64,000 bases of DNA from Charina bottae (Eukaryota > Chordata > Lepidosauria > Squamata > Charinaidae): NCBI GenBank assembly GCA_023362775.1, contig JALMGJ010000001.1, forward strand, positions 68,232,501 through 68,296,500. The letters are read 5' to 3'. Position 1 is the first letter of the stretch, and the number at the start of each line of letters is the position of its first letter. This document shows, in pieces, positions 22,135-34,837 of this stretch. Below the pieces are notes generated by a model, which was not told the origin of the DNA, made no database searches, and was given only the letters and a program-made list of their open reading frames with translations. The translations under genes were made by a program, and so were the position numbers.

Positions 22135-22260
22135 CACCATCGCCTGGGGACAGTTTTGCATGTAGAAGACCTTGTTTCAAACCCTGACACTGCCGGTCAA
22201 AATCTATGATAAAACCATGATGGAAGAGTGGGTTTATCCTACTGGCAGACACCTTTTTCC
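22135..22260 (+). repeat. Possible tRNA-derived SINE head
   Basis: TTTTGCATGTAGAAGACC, TTGTTTCAAACCCTGACA and CTGCCGGTCAAAA resemble a diverged head of a common reptile tRNA SINE whose 3' end may be seen at 11195-11272. The match is partial. Confidence 0.35.
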
Positions 22261-23943
22261 GGGGCTTCCCCAAGTTTAAAAACAAAAAAATGATGCTCTC
22301 AGTCACATTGAACTGCCTAAGGCAACCTCATCTATCAAGCTGAGGAATTCAAACTCCTTGCCAAAGTCCTCTCTTTTCAGCCCAGTTCTGGAGGAAGAAA
22401 TCCTGCATGAAAAGAAAGGTGCTTTGGATTTTCCAACCCAAAAGCCAGGTATACAGAACTTAACAAAACCTTGTGAACATTCTGAATCCCCTAGTCTGGG
22501 GTCCTGACTTAATAAGGCAGTCTTGTACATGAGGAAAACTTTAATAAGACATTCCCCTTTAAACCAATACAGACAAAACTGTAGTTTAAAAAACAAACAG
22601 GAAGGACAAGGGAAGGGAATTTTTCACACCCAGAGAAACCCCAATAAAATTAATGGAGTCAATCATTACCTATGGGCTCTTGGGTTTCAGAACATGTGCA
22701 GAATTCACTGAGGAAAGGATGGTTTGAAAGAAAGCATATTATACTGGTCTCCTGCTCAGATGCTGTTAGGCTCTTTCTTCCCCACCCCACCCCCTTTTTT
22801 TTAGCAATGTTCTCACCATCTTATAAATAATAAAGGCAAGTGAAAGACAACTTCTTAGAAGAAACTGGCTGTTGTTTTGCTCAGTCAAACAAAACACTCC
22901 ATCTCTGTTGTCAACAATCTGGCCAGCAAATCAGAAAATAGTTTAGGGACTGAAAAGCCCACCTCCTAATTACTCTGGAGTTGACTGAGAAAGATTAGTT
23001 CTAACTGGTTATAATATTGTAGGAAAATATTGGAGATGCACAAGGGACTAAAAGAGGTGCTTTAACCTATTCAAACCTCCCAAGATAGGGTTAATTTATC
23101 AGACACTTTAGAGGGCACTGTTGAGCCATGTTCACATGTAGAGAGTTTGTCCTGAGCCACGTGTACCAAATGCAGCTTCCCATTATGTCTGACTTCAACC
23201 ATTGTTCTTTTTCCACTTTTGTTTATTTGCTCTCCCATTTCTCTTTCATTATATAGAAATGAAAGTCAATGGCAAAGATATCAGCGGTTAATTTTAAAGA
23301 CATCTCCAACTACGGATAAAACTTAAGAATCCACCCCACCCCACCCCATGGCAAATATACTTTATAGAAATAGCAATAGCCCAAGTATACACACAGAGGC
23401 ACAAAACAATCACAACAAATGGGAAAGAGACTGGTGCTTATTAACTGAAAGTACCAGTATTAATATATGTATTTCTATTATGCAGCACATTGGCTTATAT
23501 ATCAGTATAAAGTTTTTCCTTGCCAAATAAAGGAAAACTTTATAGCACAACTTTAGCAGATATCACTCTGAGTCCATTTTCTAGCCTGTACTGAAATGAA
23601 TGGATAGTCAAGTAGAACTCCTTATAACATACCCATTAAACAACAGAGGGACCAAGATGCAACAGGTTTTTGAACCATCTAATTCATCATAAGATTAGGA
23701 TTAGCGGATTTGGCTTGCAAAATTCCAGAAGATGGCATCAAAGAGATACAAAAAACTCTAATATTCCAGTCTAGCCTTACATGGCAAAATCCTACCAAGG
23801 ACTCTGACCTTGCTTAACTTTCATGCCCATATTATAAATCCATCAGGTGCTGCCATCAGCAGAAAGCTTCAAAACTTCAGGCTATCAGACATGGACTGCA
23901 AAACTATTTTTCTATAAAAAGAGCTATTGTTTTCTACATCTCT
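22261..23943. other. No gene recognised
   Basis: About 1.7 kb with no supported repeat or gene. CCCCACC runs occur near 22785 and 23333. Confidence 0.45.
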
Positions 23944-23995
23944 GCCGCCATCTGGTGATCATCCAGATTTTGGAAGCCCAGATCTGGTAGCTCTA
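23944..23995. repeat. Small repeat with CTCF-like core, copy 1
   Basis: GCCGCCATCTGGTGATC is followed by ATCCAGATTTTGGAAGCCCA and GATCTGG. The same order recurs at 52817-52870 and 54308-54360. The reverse complement contains ACCAGATGGCGGC, close to the CTCF core consensus. Confidence 0.45.
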
Positions 23996-24689
23996 CATAA
24001 AATAGAATTATTATTCCCAATGGTCCCTTCTCTGTTTTGTTAGCTGGGCCCATCACATGCCATCCAAAAAGAGAAGGACATCCCAGTTGCACCCTTTGGG
24101 TGTTTAATCTTCAGAGAGATTACAGAAACATCCATAAGTACAGTAGCATTCAGTGAAGACTCTTCCAGAAAACCAGACGTGGAACTGGCCATAAGGAGAG
24201 GGAAATGGATAGGCCGGGTTGCATATTCCCTCTATTACAGATGGGGAGCCAAAATTAACAGCTACAGAAATAGAAAGCACTATAGCTATTTATCACAACC
24301 TGCCCTTGGATGCAAACTTTGGCTGCATTATCTGTTTATACTGTTTATGATGTCATGCTTTGGACATCCTGTTTTATATTATACATTTTGGCACTCTGCA
24401 GGGCCTTTGGCTGATGCAATTGTTCAATATATAAATCTATAAACAGTATATAGAAAGAGGCCTTTTTCTTAGTATGGAGGTAGGTAAGTTTGGCATCCAG
24501 CCTTGCATGTGCAGATAAGCACTGATGCAAACTATTTTTCTTTTCCAGTTATAAATGATATTTTCACTGGATCAGAGGTTCGCATTTTAAGGAAGCAATA
24601 TTTAAACACATCTGTTGTACAGATATTTATTTTTAAAAATGGAAACTTCTGCTTGAAAAAATATTCTGGTTTTGCAACATTTGAATCGA
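23996..24689. other. No gene recognised
   Basis: There is no supported gene or repeat. Confidence 0.4.
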
Positions 24690-24800
24690 GGATGGGCAGC
24701 ATGTGACCTTCCAGATGTTGCTGAATTCCAGCTTTCTTCAGTCATAGATAGCAGTGGTGGGAACTATAATCCAGTGACATCTAGAGGGCACATTTGACCC
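24690..24800. repeat. Palindromic MITE remnant
   Basis: ATGTGACCTTCCAGATGTTG at one end and AGTGACATCTAGAGGGCACA at the other are imperfect inverted arms around a GGGAACTATAATCCAG-type centre. It is a diverged member of the MITE class also seen at 29918, 35583, 36016 and 37525. Confidence 0.55.
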
Positions 24801-27306
24801 ATTTTGATTTATGTGATAGTAACTTAGTTTTAGCCTTGTCTAGCTTTATAAGCTGAAACATCAGAAAATGCACACACATACAACACACACAGATATATCC
24901 CTTGGCAATTCAACTTGCTTACATATTCCAACATAATACTGGGATTGCTATCTACACTGGCCTTTAAGACCATAAAATATACCTTTTTCCACTGATCTTT
25001 AATAATGTCTATTTACATAATAATTTAAAGAACTGTTGCTTTGGAGGTTGGGAAACAGTAGCCTAATTACATGCTAATAGTACAGGATCACACTGTATTT
25101 CACCAGTGGTAACCATTAACAATTTAGAGACTCCCAATAGCTAAGAATCTCTTTGTAGCTTTTGCAGTGAAGTCACTTCACTAAACATTAATGGCTGCTA
25201 CCCCTCCACTAAAGGAGGGGTAGCACAAAAGCATTTTAAAGCTAGATTTTAGTTTTGACTGGGAACTATTCTTGCATAGCAGATTCAAGCTACAAATTAA
25301 TTGACAGAAGTATGGCTTAAGAATACACATACTTTTTTCATAGTCTTGACGCAGGATTCATAACCGTGTTTCCTCTTTTTTTTCCCCTTATGCTCTGCTT
25401 GTATTTGTTAATGAAGCAAATATTATGAACATCATGTAAGTCTCCAATGCTCTTTCATCCAAAAGAAACTATTGGAAGTAAGCCCCATTGAAAACATCCT
25501 TCCAAGGCAAACAGAGAAAGTGAGGGGCGAACCCAATACATGACAAGGCACCTAAGGGTACAGTATCTCATAAGAAAGAATGTGAGGTGGAATGCACGGC
25601 ACAGAGCAAGTTTTATGGCATCACAGATTAAGGAAATTAGGCCAACTGTTCTGTGTAAATGGATCAGAGATAAAAGGAGGAAATGGCCCCCTTTGAAAGA
25701 ACATTAAGGCACCTTTTAGGGCAGGTACAGCTGCAGGAACAGGAACTTCTGGTCATAAAAGTGTAGCAAAGATTTTGATGTGCAGTTCATCCCAAAACAC
25801 TTGAGGTTCAAAATAAATACGAGCACACCAACCTCACCAAATGAAAATTGGCTGGCTAAATGTAGCATAAATCTACAGTATATCCTTTTACACCCATGGT
25901 GATAGGCTGGTCATTTTATTTACTTTGCATCGCTGTGCACTGCTGCAACAAGACTGGAGTATGTGTGTATGTTGGGTGTGTATTTCTTATAATGCAATGG
26001 AATCTCAGGGAATCTCTGACCAGGTTCAATATTCAGAAGCAGTCTTGGGGGGGGGGGAAGGAATCAGTGATTTTGGCCCTGTTTTCACATGGCATACACA
26101 ATCTTTTCGTCCTGTATCTTTTGCTTATTAAAGTTGCTTGCATAAGCTGTTATATCATGGGGTCTAAACCCTCCTATTCTGGCTTATTTAAATTTGTGTT
26201 TGTTTGTTTTTTAACTCTCCCCCAGCTGGCCCTGCTGTCTGTCTGGACACAACCTCTTTCAGAGTACAAAGTGAACCAGATGTCCAGCGCAACAGCCAAA
26301 CTTTCCAAATCATGACAAGGCACCCAAGTGGGCAAACTCTGCTTGTAAAAGAATTAGCTTTTATTTCCCTGTATTCCCAATTTTTGCCTTGCATCATTTT
26401 TTTTAAGCAGCTGAAGTCCTGCTAACTTCGCATATTGGAAAAAAAGTATGCCTACTGATGTGTAGTTTATAGACTATTTAGAGACTTTGCTGAAACAAAC
26501 TTAATTCAGCTACAAGAAAAAGTAATTGAACGCAAGTCCAAAACTGCCATGTAAACAAGGAGACTCATCTTGTCTCTGCAGGCACCAAAAGGAGTGATGG
26601 CTTGTTCAAGATGTCAGTTTGAAATCAGAGCTGAAAACCTGCAAGATTTATTCCAAGAGAGCCGTCCTCTACCAGTACTTCCTCGTAGCTCCAGAGTGAC
26701 CCCATGTTTTGTTTGGGGAGAACCTGAGGATTTTAAAGGCAAAATGGGAACCTTAAGCTTTGCAGAGGCTTAAGCAATCCATTGAACTCCTTTAAAACCT
26801 CGAAAACCACCTTTTAAAAATTCGGGTAATTTTTCCTATTTTGAAGAATTGAAAAGGCAAAATGGGTACCTTAAACCTCTGCAAATTCCCAAGATTTTTT
26901 TAAAAAAATGCATTTCTACTTTGTTTTACTTCCCCTAGTGATGTCACTGCTTCTCATGCCCCCAAGCTGGTCACTAAAACGGTGTGGCCCCAACAGTCAG
27001 CCCTTCTGCTGCCCTATTCAATTCACTCTCATTCTGTAAATGAAATTTCAAATGGGCTTTAACTATTAGAAGAGTTGGACACTTCTTGTCTATAAATAAA
27101 ATAAGTACCTGCATAAAAGCATTTTTCAAAATTGCTCCACAGACTGAGAACATCTGTCTAATATGTCATCCACTCTTGGCCATAGGACAAGCTTCTTATT
27201 CCAGAGGAAAATGTAGATGTCTGTTTCCTTTTTTTATATATCAAAGGCCAAGGATAGATACATGGTGGCTGACACAAAAGATATAGCTTGCAATGATTCT
27301 TTCATC
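24801..27306. other. No gene recognised
   Basis: About 2.5 kb of sequence without a confident feature. It contains a short perfect hairpin (25197-25224) and a G-run near 26048-26057. Splice-acceptor-like sites occur before 26226 and 26583, but neither has a matching donor and recognisable protein. Confidence 0.45.
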
Positions 27307-27333
27307 GGAGGGAGGGAGGGAGGGAGGGAGGGA
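27307..27333. repeat. (GGAG)n microsatellite
   Basis: Perfect GGAG/GGGA repeats over about 27 bp. Confidence 0.9.
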
Positions 27334-27399
27334 AAGGAAGACTGCTAGATAAACTGTTCTATATTGTGGATCTTTTTGAATTGATATGCAATATACTGT

Positions 27400-27445
27400 A
27401 TAACGGACACGACTGCACAAATGTGCGGGGGGAACCTTTTACTTT
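27400..27445 (+). repeat. Sauria-type SINE 3' end remnant
   Basis: CGGACACGACTGCACAAATG and TGCGGGGGGAACC followed by TTTTACTTTTT match the 3' terminus of the SINE at 35264. Only the last ~45 bp are present, directly abutting the LINE remnant at 27448. Confidence 0.65.
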
Positions 27446-27447
27446 TT

Positions 27448-28835
27448 GCCATGTTACGCCTGAGCATAGCTGGGAAACCAATATGGCTAGATCTTGACTG
27501 TTCAGAATATCTTGACTGACTGTTTAATCTGTATATTAACCCTCTTGTGGCCAAAATAGCTAAATTAGTTAATAGGCATACTACATCCCCACTGTTTGCA
27601 GATGGTGTAGTGCTTCTGTTGCAAATACTAATGGGACTCAAACAAGCCCTGAGTATCCTAGCCAATTATTATTCTGAGGAAGCACTTGAGATCAACTGTT
27701 CCAAAACAAAGATCCTAATTTTCATGAAGTGAATGCACACTTGGCAGTTAAATGGCTGGATTATAGAACAAGTAAAAGTCTTTAAATATTTGGTCATAGT
27801 CTTTCATAGTTCTACTAAATGCAGTGCACATCAGAATTATGTCATATAAAATGCACAGACAACAATGACAGCTCTACAGTCCTTCCACTTTAACAGAAGG
27901 GCACACCCTAACCCAGCAACGCTAAAGCTTTATTCAGCAAAAGTGCTTCTTATGCCATTATTGCTTGATGCTGTTTTGGGATCTTACTGTTATTTTGTCC
28001 CATTGGAAAGAGTCTAACCCAAATTCCTAAGATCTCTGTTTCAAGTGGACCCATGTATTCCTAATGTACTATTAAGGAGAGAGAGGCAGGGTTGACTAAA
28101 GTTGAAATGGGCACATGCATTTGTGTTACTGCATACTGGAAGCTAATGTTCTTTTCAGAAGGTCTGCGTTCTTTTCTCCTTGCAGACAATTATAAATCAA
28201 TATGGAATAAGACAATTCTGCAAAAACTGTAATACTACGGTTTTTCTAGGGAAGCATTTTTAAAGATGGGCTATAGCTGAGCAATCATTCCATTCAAGCA
28301 ATGTACCCAAGATCTGGAAGCCAAACTGGATCAATCTGCCCTACCCAGGAACAGTCAGGGACCTTCTTTAGGCCAGCAAGATATCTATACCATTTAACTG
28401 TCCCTAAACTCCAGAGGGTACTAACCTTAGCAGGCCTTAATGCACTGCCTACAGCAGTTCTTAAGGGCAGATACAAAAAACAATCCCATATGAGCTAAGG
28501 TTGTGCCCCTGTGGAGAAAGGGCTATCAAAACCATGGTCCAAACCTGCTATATTGATTTTTTTATATATAAGGATGCAAGGGTCCATCTCACCACTCCCC
28601 ATTTAATAAAGTACCCAAGCAACTCCAATTTATTCTACACACAGTTGTTACTGTCAGACCAGTATGATTCTGTCTCTATGGATGTGACCAAATGTTGTTA
28701 CACTGTCTGCAAAACTAGGCATACTTTGATTACATCACTTAACTAGCCACAGACTGTTTTGTTTCATCCGCTAATGATTGTTGTATTCTGGTCAGTGACC
28801 TTAATAAAGATATAGTATGTATGTATGCATATAAA
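27448..28835 (+). pseudogene. Degraded non-LTR LINE reverse transcriptase fragment, clade unclear
   Basis: Plus-strand frames encode a broken reverse transcriptase C-terminal half: FNLYINPLVAKIAK, then FADG where the catalytic FADD/YADD would be, then EALEINCSKTKILIF and EQVKVFKYL. Later pieces include LKLYSAKVLLMPLLLDAVLG and PLERV. Many stops and shifts interrupt it. The 3' end appears to be TTAATAAAGATATAGTATG with TATG repeats near 28835. It is neither BovB, L1 nor the AATAAAT-tailed CR1/L2 family. I cannot name its clade. Confidence 0.65.
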
Positions 28836-29917
28836 CTTGAGCTTGACTATCCAGGGTATCACTGTGGAACAAATGAAGCTTCTACCTTCCATAATTCTGT
28901 CTATAGTGGCCTCTCAGAATGTCGGCTCTTCCAGAGTCAAATATCTTTGACATGAGAACTTTAAATATTTGAGTAGTTACCACCCAGTGAGCCAGAAACC
29001 AGGGAAGGTAAAGAGGAATGGCCAAGTCTGGGTATAACTTAGCAGTGGAATATGACATTGATATAAAATGGCAGTAGACTGGAGATCAAATACTGTGGTT
29101 CAACTCAGCTTTAGATCCAGGATATGGAAGAATAATCAAACAGCAGTTGCTAAGCAAACTATTAAGTCACCAATACTGGAATGACCAAACTTTAAAAAAA
29201 GAAAATAATAATAAAAACTACAACTAGAAAACACTGAACAGGATCTAGCAGTGTCCCAAGAGTTTTCATATATTCTGTTTGATATCCATTGGTGCACTGC
29301 AAACTACAGTGATAGCCGCAAAGTTCTAGATGTAAAGAAGCATCTAGAAGAATGAAGTCAAGTTTGAGATCAAAAAGGTCATGCTTTGACTTCCACAATA
29401 AGATGTGCTGCTTATTTTCTGCTCTTCCTTCTCAATGAGAGAATTTACATTTATTGAGACCAAATATCGTAACCTACAATTTTTGTGATTTTCTTTCTCC
29501 AAATGCTGTTGTTTTGGAGAATGAATTATTCAAATTTAACATGAATATAATGAAAGGTTGGGGTGATGAGACAACTGTATTATTTATTTCTTTGAAATAT
29601 TGCTATGCTTCCTCTCAAGTCTGAAGACACTTTGCAATATAAAAGAAAGCTGTAAATTTAAATCCACAAATACTCAGGGAGCGATAGAAAATAAATTACA
29701 CCAAAATATTAAAAGGATTTTTAAAAATAATTTTAAAACCTTTCCGAACAGACAAATATAGGAACAGCAGAGAAAAATATATTCAATGAAAAAGTCTTGT
29801 TTCAAGGTGATATAAAATAATCGTTAAACAAGGATACATAAAGCCAATATACATAGGATACCTACGTACCTACCTAAACAAATGTTTAGGGCTTGTTCGG
29901 TTTTCCCCAAATTGGTG
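28836..29917. other. No gene recognised
   Basis: There is no supported gene or repeat. Confidence 0.4.
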
Positions 29918-29995
29918 CCTTCCAGATATGTTGGACTGCAATTCTCATCATTAGCTTTTTGGAGAACTGATAGGAGTTCTTGTCTAACATATTTA
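29918..29995. repeat. Palindromic MITE remnant
   Basis: GCCTTCCAGATATGTTGGAC, TGCAATTCTCATCATTAGC and GATAGGAGTTCTTGTCTAAC form the imperfect inverted arms of the same MITE class as 24690. Confidence 0.45.
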
Positions 29996-30004
29996 AATTC
30001 AATT

Positions 30005-30872
30005 CAAGGTGCTGGTAATGACCTATAAAGCCCTACATGGCATGGAGCCAGGATATTTGAGGGACTGCCTCTCCCCAGTTACATCTACCTGTCCCATCAG
30101 GTCCAGCAGGAGAGGCATGTTACGGGTCCCATCCACCAAGGAATGTCATCTGACGGGACCCAGGAGACCCTTTTCTGCCGCAGCACCCACCTTTTGGAAC
30201 ATCATTCCTCCAGGGGTAAGACTGGCCCCGAGCCTTCTGGCCTTTCTGAAGGCTGTTAAGACATGGCTTTGTCATTGTGCCTGGGGACCCATGGAGCCTG
30301 TCAGTTGGTTATATTATTAGCAATTGTATGGACTGGACTGGGCTATCCTGCAAATTAAGCTTTCAAAGAGAATATTTGTAGCTCAGGGTTGAACTGTGGA
30401 GTCCTTGGTGTTCTCTGAGCCTTGTTGTTTTCTTGCAGACGTTTCATTGCCAGGCTAGGCAACATCTTCAGTGCGAAAAGGGAGTGGGACTTACTTTCTG
30501 TTTACATATCGTGGCTAGGCAACATCTTCAGTGTGAAAAGGGAGTGGGACTTGCTTTCTGTTTACATATCGTGGCTTGTCCTGCAGGACAAGCCACGATA
30601 TATAAACTGAAAGCAAGTCCCACTCCCTTTTCACACTGAAGATGTTGCCTAGTCTGGCAATGAAATGTCTGCAAGAAAACAACAAGGCTCAGAGAACACC
30701 AAGGACTCCACAAATTAAGCTTTAAATTGTTTTAATTGGTTCTTTATGGCATTCATTTTAGTTGTTTATTTGTAACTATTTGTTTTTTGTTTGTTTTTAA
30801 TTGTTGAGCCGCCCAGGGTCACGTATGTGGGATGGGCAGCTATATAAATTGAATAATTAAATAAATAAATAT
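30005..30872 (+). pseudogene. CR1/L2-group LINE, split by a Penelope insertion
   Basis: Coding text 30009-30310 (LVMTYKALHGMEPGYLRDCL, TFWNIIPPGVRLAPSLLAF) is the C-terminal RT region of the CR1/L2-group family. The LINE 3' end (GAGCCGCCCAGGGTCACG, GATGGGCAGCTATATAAATT, (AAAT)n) lies at 30806-30872. The Penelope-like remnant at 30365-30710 interrupts it and is therefore younger. The element is inactive. Confidence 0.8.
30365..30710. mobile_element. Penelope-like element remnant with 60-bp tandem repeat and palindrome
   Basis: The left side carries the terminal block in reverse (CAGACGTTTCATTGCCAGGC), then a 60-bp unit twice in tandem (30453-30512, 30513-30572). A palindrome centred on GTCCTGCAGGAC (30579-30590) follows, then the sense copy ending CTGGCAATGAAATGTCTGC. 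CAAATTAAGCTTT (13 bp) flanks it at 30352-30364 and 30711-30723. It has no coding capacity and is nested in the LINE at 30005-30872. Confidence 0.75.
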
Positions 30873-32221
30873 TTGGAGTCACCACATTAGGGAAAGCTAA
30901 GCTAAGCAGTCCTTTCACCACCAAGATTTTAAGCTATTGGGGTTTTTAAAACTAGGGCTATGAATTGCACCTGAAAACAAAGTAAACAAACCAAAAGATT
31001 GTTAAGTACTGGAAAAATAAATCTCTGGCCTTTTTTTTAAATGCGTATCATGCTCATATGAAAAATTCCTGAGTTTACTGAGACTTACAAACAATCTTCT
31101 TTCTCTGTTTAGACTGTTTATGCTCTGTGTAAGTTGTTCTTAAACAGGCCATGCTCAGTTCACATATGGATTCTGCTTTGCACATACTAGGAGGGGTTGA
31201 TTTATGGCTTAATGGAGTTCTGTTCCTTCTGTCACTCCCACACGTTGCAGAACTGATGGCTGAACCTTGCGGTTCCCAAAAATACACCATTAGCCTCCCA
31301 TGTTTGGAATCAGATTGTTCATGTGACCAAAGGAAAGACAGGTTTGCTGAATGAGCAAAGGAGGTTATGTTTAAAAATGTTCCAAGATTCAGAATGTCCC
31401 TGTATGACAGAGGGTTTATGCTTTGGAACCTAAACTCTCCAAGAAGTTCTTCCAATAAGAACTTCTCGTGTTTTATGGAGTGCAATAGCAAGGATTGGAA
31501 ACAACATTGTCTGAATACTTTAGTTTCCTTTCTTCCTTTTCTTTAGTCAATGGCTTGGCTTGCTTTTTTAAAGAATCCAGGAACACCAGCCGCCAAGTAT
31601 GAGAAGGTTGATCCCTGTAACACCCTGGGATCTGCCTTGTGGAAGTCTGTGCTAAAGATATCAGGCCCAAGCATATTGCTAGGCTCTTAACTCCCCAGCA
31701 GCACCTACCATCAAGTAAAACCTGCACCTTTCAACATAGAGTCTGTAAGGTTTGCTTATTATGTTGTGTTTTGAAATCTCTGAACGTGCATGACCAGGTT
31801 ATAAATGAAACATTGCTTTCATTCTCTCCTATTTGCTCAAAAAACATATTTGCTTCTGGCACTAGTCTTGGGTGTTCTTTCAGCACACCATGCAAGCTCC
31901 ATTACATTTTAATTGCCTTTTTCCACTATGCATAATGAACATACTGGTTTTGAGTGATGGTTTTTAAACAGGCTGTTCTTTTCTCTTTTTTTCAAGTCAA
32001 GCTTTAAATGTAAATATTTGGCTTGGGTTTCTTTTTTGGATGTCTCTGATTCCATGCAATGCAGATCTGCTCACATCAGAAATGCATTTTTATCTTTGTG
32101 TATATAACTGGCAGGGAAAGGTCCCTTTCAGAAATTATTCCCCCATGCATTTAAACATGGAGAGAAGGGGAACACAGCCCACATCAGCCCTCCCTTTTAC
32201 CTTCATGTTATATTTAAGACT
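30873..32221. other. No gene recognised
   Basis: There is no supported gene or repeat. The minus-strand frame at 31075-31491 has no domain or flanking splice sites that I recognise. Confidence 0.4.
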
Positions 32222-32400
32222 TTAAGTCCAACCTGTCTGTTCAAATTCAAGCATCCCTGCCAGCCTCTGTCTGAACACATCCAGAAAAGGAAAGTCTACC
32301 ACTCCTTCAGTAATTGATTTAATTACTCTTACTGTTAGGTTTTTCTCTAACATTCAACCAACTGTCTTTCTGGACCTAAAGACCATGATTATATAGCTAG
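32222..32400 (-). repeat. CR1 LINE 3' fragment
   Basis: AGTCCAACCTGTCTGTTCAA, CCAGCCTCTGTCTGAACAC, GTCTACCACTCCTTCAGTAA and ACTGTTAGGTTTTTCTCTAA read as the reverse complement of the CR1 3' region (compare 18850-19045). Diverged and non-coding. Confidence 0.6.
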
Positions 32401-34837
32401 TATTACTGGCAAATATTCAACACAATGTTAATTAGATGCTTCCAAAAATAAGTGTTAGGTAAATATCTTTTTGATATCTTTTCTCGTTAAGCCCCCTCCC
32501 CTGTTAATAATATTAATGTGGAATATGGCATGATACGTAGGCTCTCCAGTTGAAATGAAAATGCTCAGTAACGTAGCCTTGAAGATTTATGGCTCACATT
32601 ATGGGCACTTGAAGGATGATAGAAATAAGCCGCATTGCAGCTTCTATTATCACAGGATAGGAAGTCAGACATGGGCAAAATCACCGCAAGATAATGTGAA
32701 GACTTGTCTCTACATTTCGTAATTTTGCGTTGGCATAGGGCTCGTCCACCCAGCCTGCTTGCAGCAGCACAAAGACACCCCACTAACCATTTGCCAAAGA
32801 CATCTCCTCATAAGAGAGGCTCCATCTCATGGCCAGCCCACCACTGAGTTAGGCTGAAACTGAGCTGAGGTGTTTCAGCAAGAGAGTAGTGTTTTCCATC
32901 TTATGCTGGCACCAGACCTCCCTTGAGGACAATCCATAGTGCATGGAGGACGAGCCTGCTGGACTCCAACTGACCTGGCAGGTCTGCACTGGGAATGCCT
33001 CCTTCCATCTGACCACTGGGCTCCAAAACTCCATAGAGATTTGTGCTGCGGCTGTCAGAGATACTGGACACCTCCCTTATGCAGTTTTCTTCTTCTGTTT
33101 GCGGTGGTTTCAAAATGGGAATATCATCCTAATATAAGACTGATTGCAAGTCTTCCAGGACATAGACAAATTTCTGATTTACTGAATTCAATGGCAATAA
33201 ACCGGAATCCTGTTTTAAACCCAATTATTTTACAATAAAAGGATATGCAAATTGCTAAACAAATGGATCAGGCTAGACTGGATTTTATTAACCAAACTCA
33301 AACTTTAAATAAATAAATCAGATCTCTGGGCAGTGGCAAGGTAAGTGGCTGAAACAGTAAGAGTGAAGCCATGGTAAGCCAAAGAGTGGCTCTCAGGAGA
33401 GGCTGCTCAGCATGAGAGTGGGGATGTGAAGAGCAGGAAAACCATGAGATGCCTTTGTGGGATGCTTCAGTGCAGCAGTTTTGAAAAATACAGGCTATGG
33501 GAATATCAACTTTTCTCTCTTCCAGGAGATTGACAGATCCTTATTCCCATGGCAGTAAATACAGGTATAGAGAGGGAGGGAGGGAGGGAGGGAGGGAGGG
33601 AGGGAGGGACAGTGAGCGCTGGTGTCCTGCAACCCTGCCCCACCACATGCTCAGGAGAGCAACTAGTGGGTTAATTTTAGATGACAGTGAATGAGGAAGA
33701 GAAAGATGGCAGGGGTCCTACCAGTCACTGCTCTGAAATTTACCCCCTTGTCCCATTCGTGCAGTTAGCAACAGTGACTGTTCCACTGCCAGGGTGCAGT
33801 AAAAGTAGACTTTTGGGGTGGCACTTTTCATACCAACCTATTTTCCTCCTGGCTCAAGGACAGGAGGATAGCATATTACTGTGGGCAAGAGGAAAAGCCC
33901 ACAATAAAGATCCATAGCCTAAGGATCAAAATGACTCCATTACCCTATAAATGACTGTTGTTTCTGCCGGTGAGAGTGCAGTAATAAGAAGCACTCTGGT
34001 GCATTCACCATTACGTGGTTATTCAATCAAGTTGTCCGCTCACAATCACTTCCTTGTATAACTAATTTAACAGTTCACTACTTCCTGTGTAATTGTAGAA
34101 ATAAACATTGGTTTGTTTTTATGCCTAAATTGATCAGGTGTGCTATCTGTTAATGTCTTTTCCATCTCCATTAAGCCAATAGAATTTGTGGGATCAAGTC
34201 AAGTAAAGCATTCACTTCCCAACTTGTTCTGATATTTCAACAAAACGAAAAATGGTCCTCATCCTACTAATTCCATTATATACATGCCTTCTAAGAGCTC
34301 ATTGCTGAATATAGAAAATTATTCTGGCTTTTGCCTGCATCTCAACTATATGTCTTAAGTGGTACTAGTTGGTCTTTTGAAAAATAAATATTTAAAAAGC
34401 AATGTTGAAATAAAGTTTTGTCTTAATTACAAAATTACCCAAGGGTAGGTTTTTGATATTTTTAAGATCTTGAATAAGAACATATCAAGAAATACATAGT
34501 GTATTTACATATGATTATCAAAGAGTGAAGCTTTTCATCCTTCAGATGTGGCTGTATCCTTCAATATCTTAAAACTTCTCCTTAAAGCTCTGATTTTCCA
34601 GCCCATCTGGGTTGGTGGAAAGAGAGTGTCAACAGATGTGCCATTGTCTTCCCTTTAAAACCTTCATAAAACCCAGGCTAAAAACAATGGAGCTAGGAAG
34701 TGTAAACAAGTCCCATTCAACTTTATAGGGGAGCTGTTAGCTTTGAAGCTCAGTTACAGCCCCCCCCCCTTTAAAACAACATTGTTAATTATTTCAGTCC
34801 TGTTAACCCAACAAAAACTCTGAAGTAATGAACTTAC
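32401..34837. other. No gene recognised; (AGGG)n at 33573-33609
   Basis: About 2.4 kb without a confident gene or transposon. It contains a perfect (AGGG)n microsatellite of about nine units. Confidence 0.45.

Noticed and set aside
26226..26315. Possible terminal exon after CTCTCCCCCAG
   Set aside because: The peptide is not recognisable, no polyadenylation signal was found close downstream and no partner exon was seen.
26583..26773. Possible exon after CTCTGCAG
   Set aside because: There is no donor before the stop and no recognisable domain; a single acceptor-like site is common by chance.
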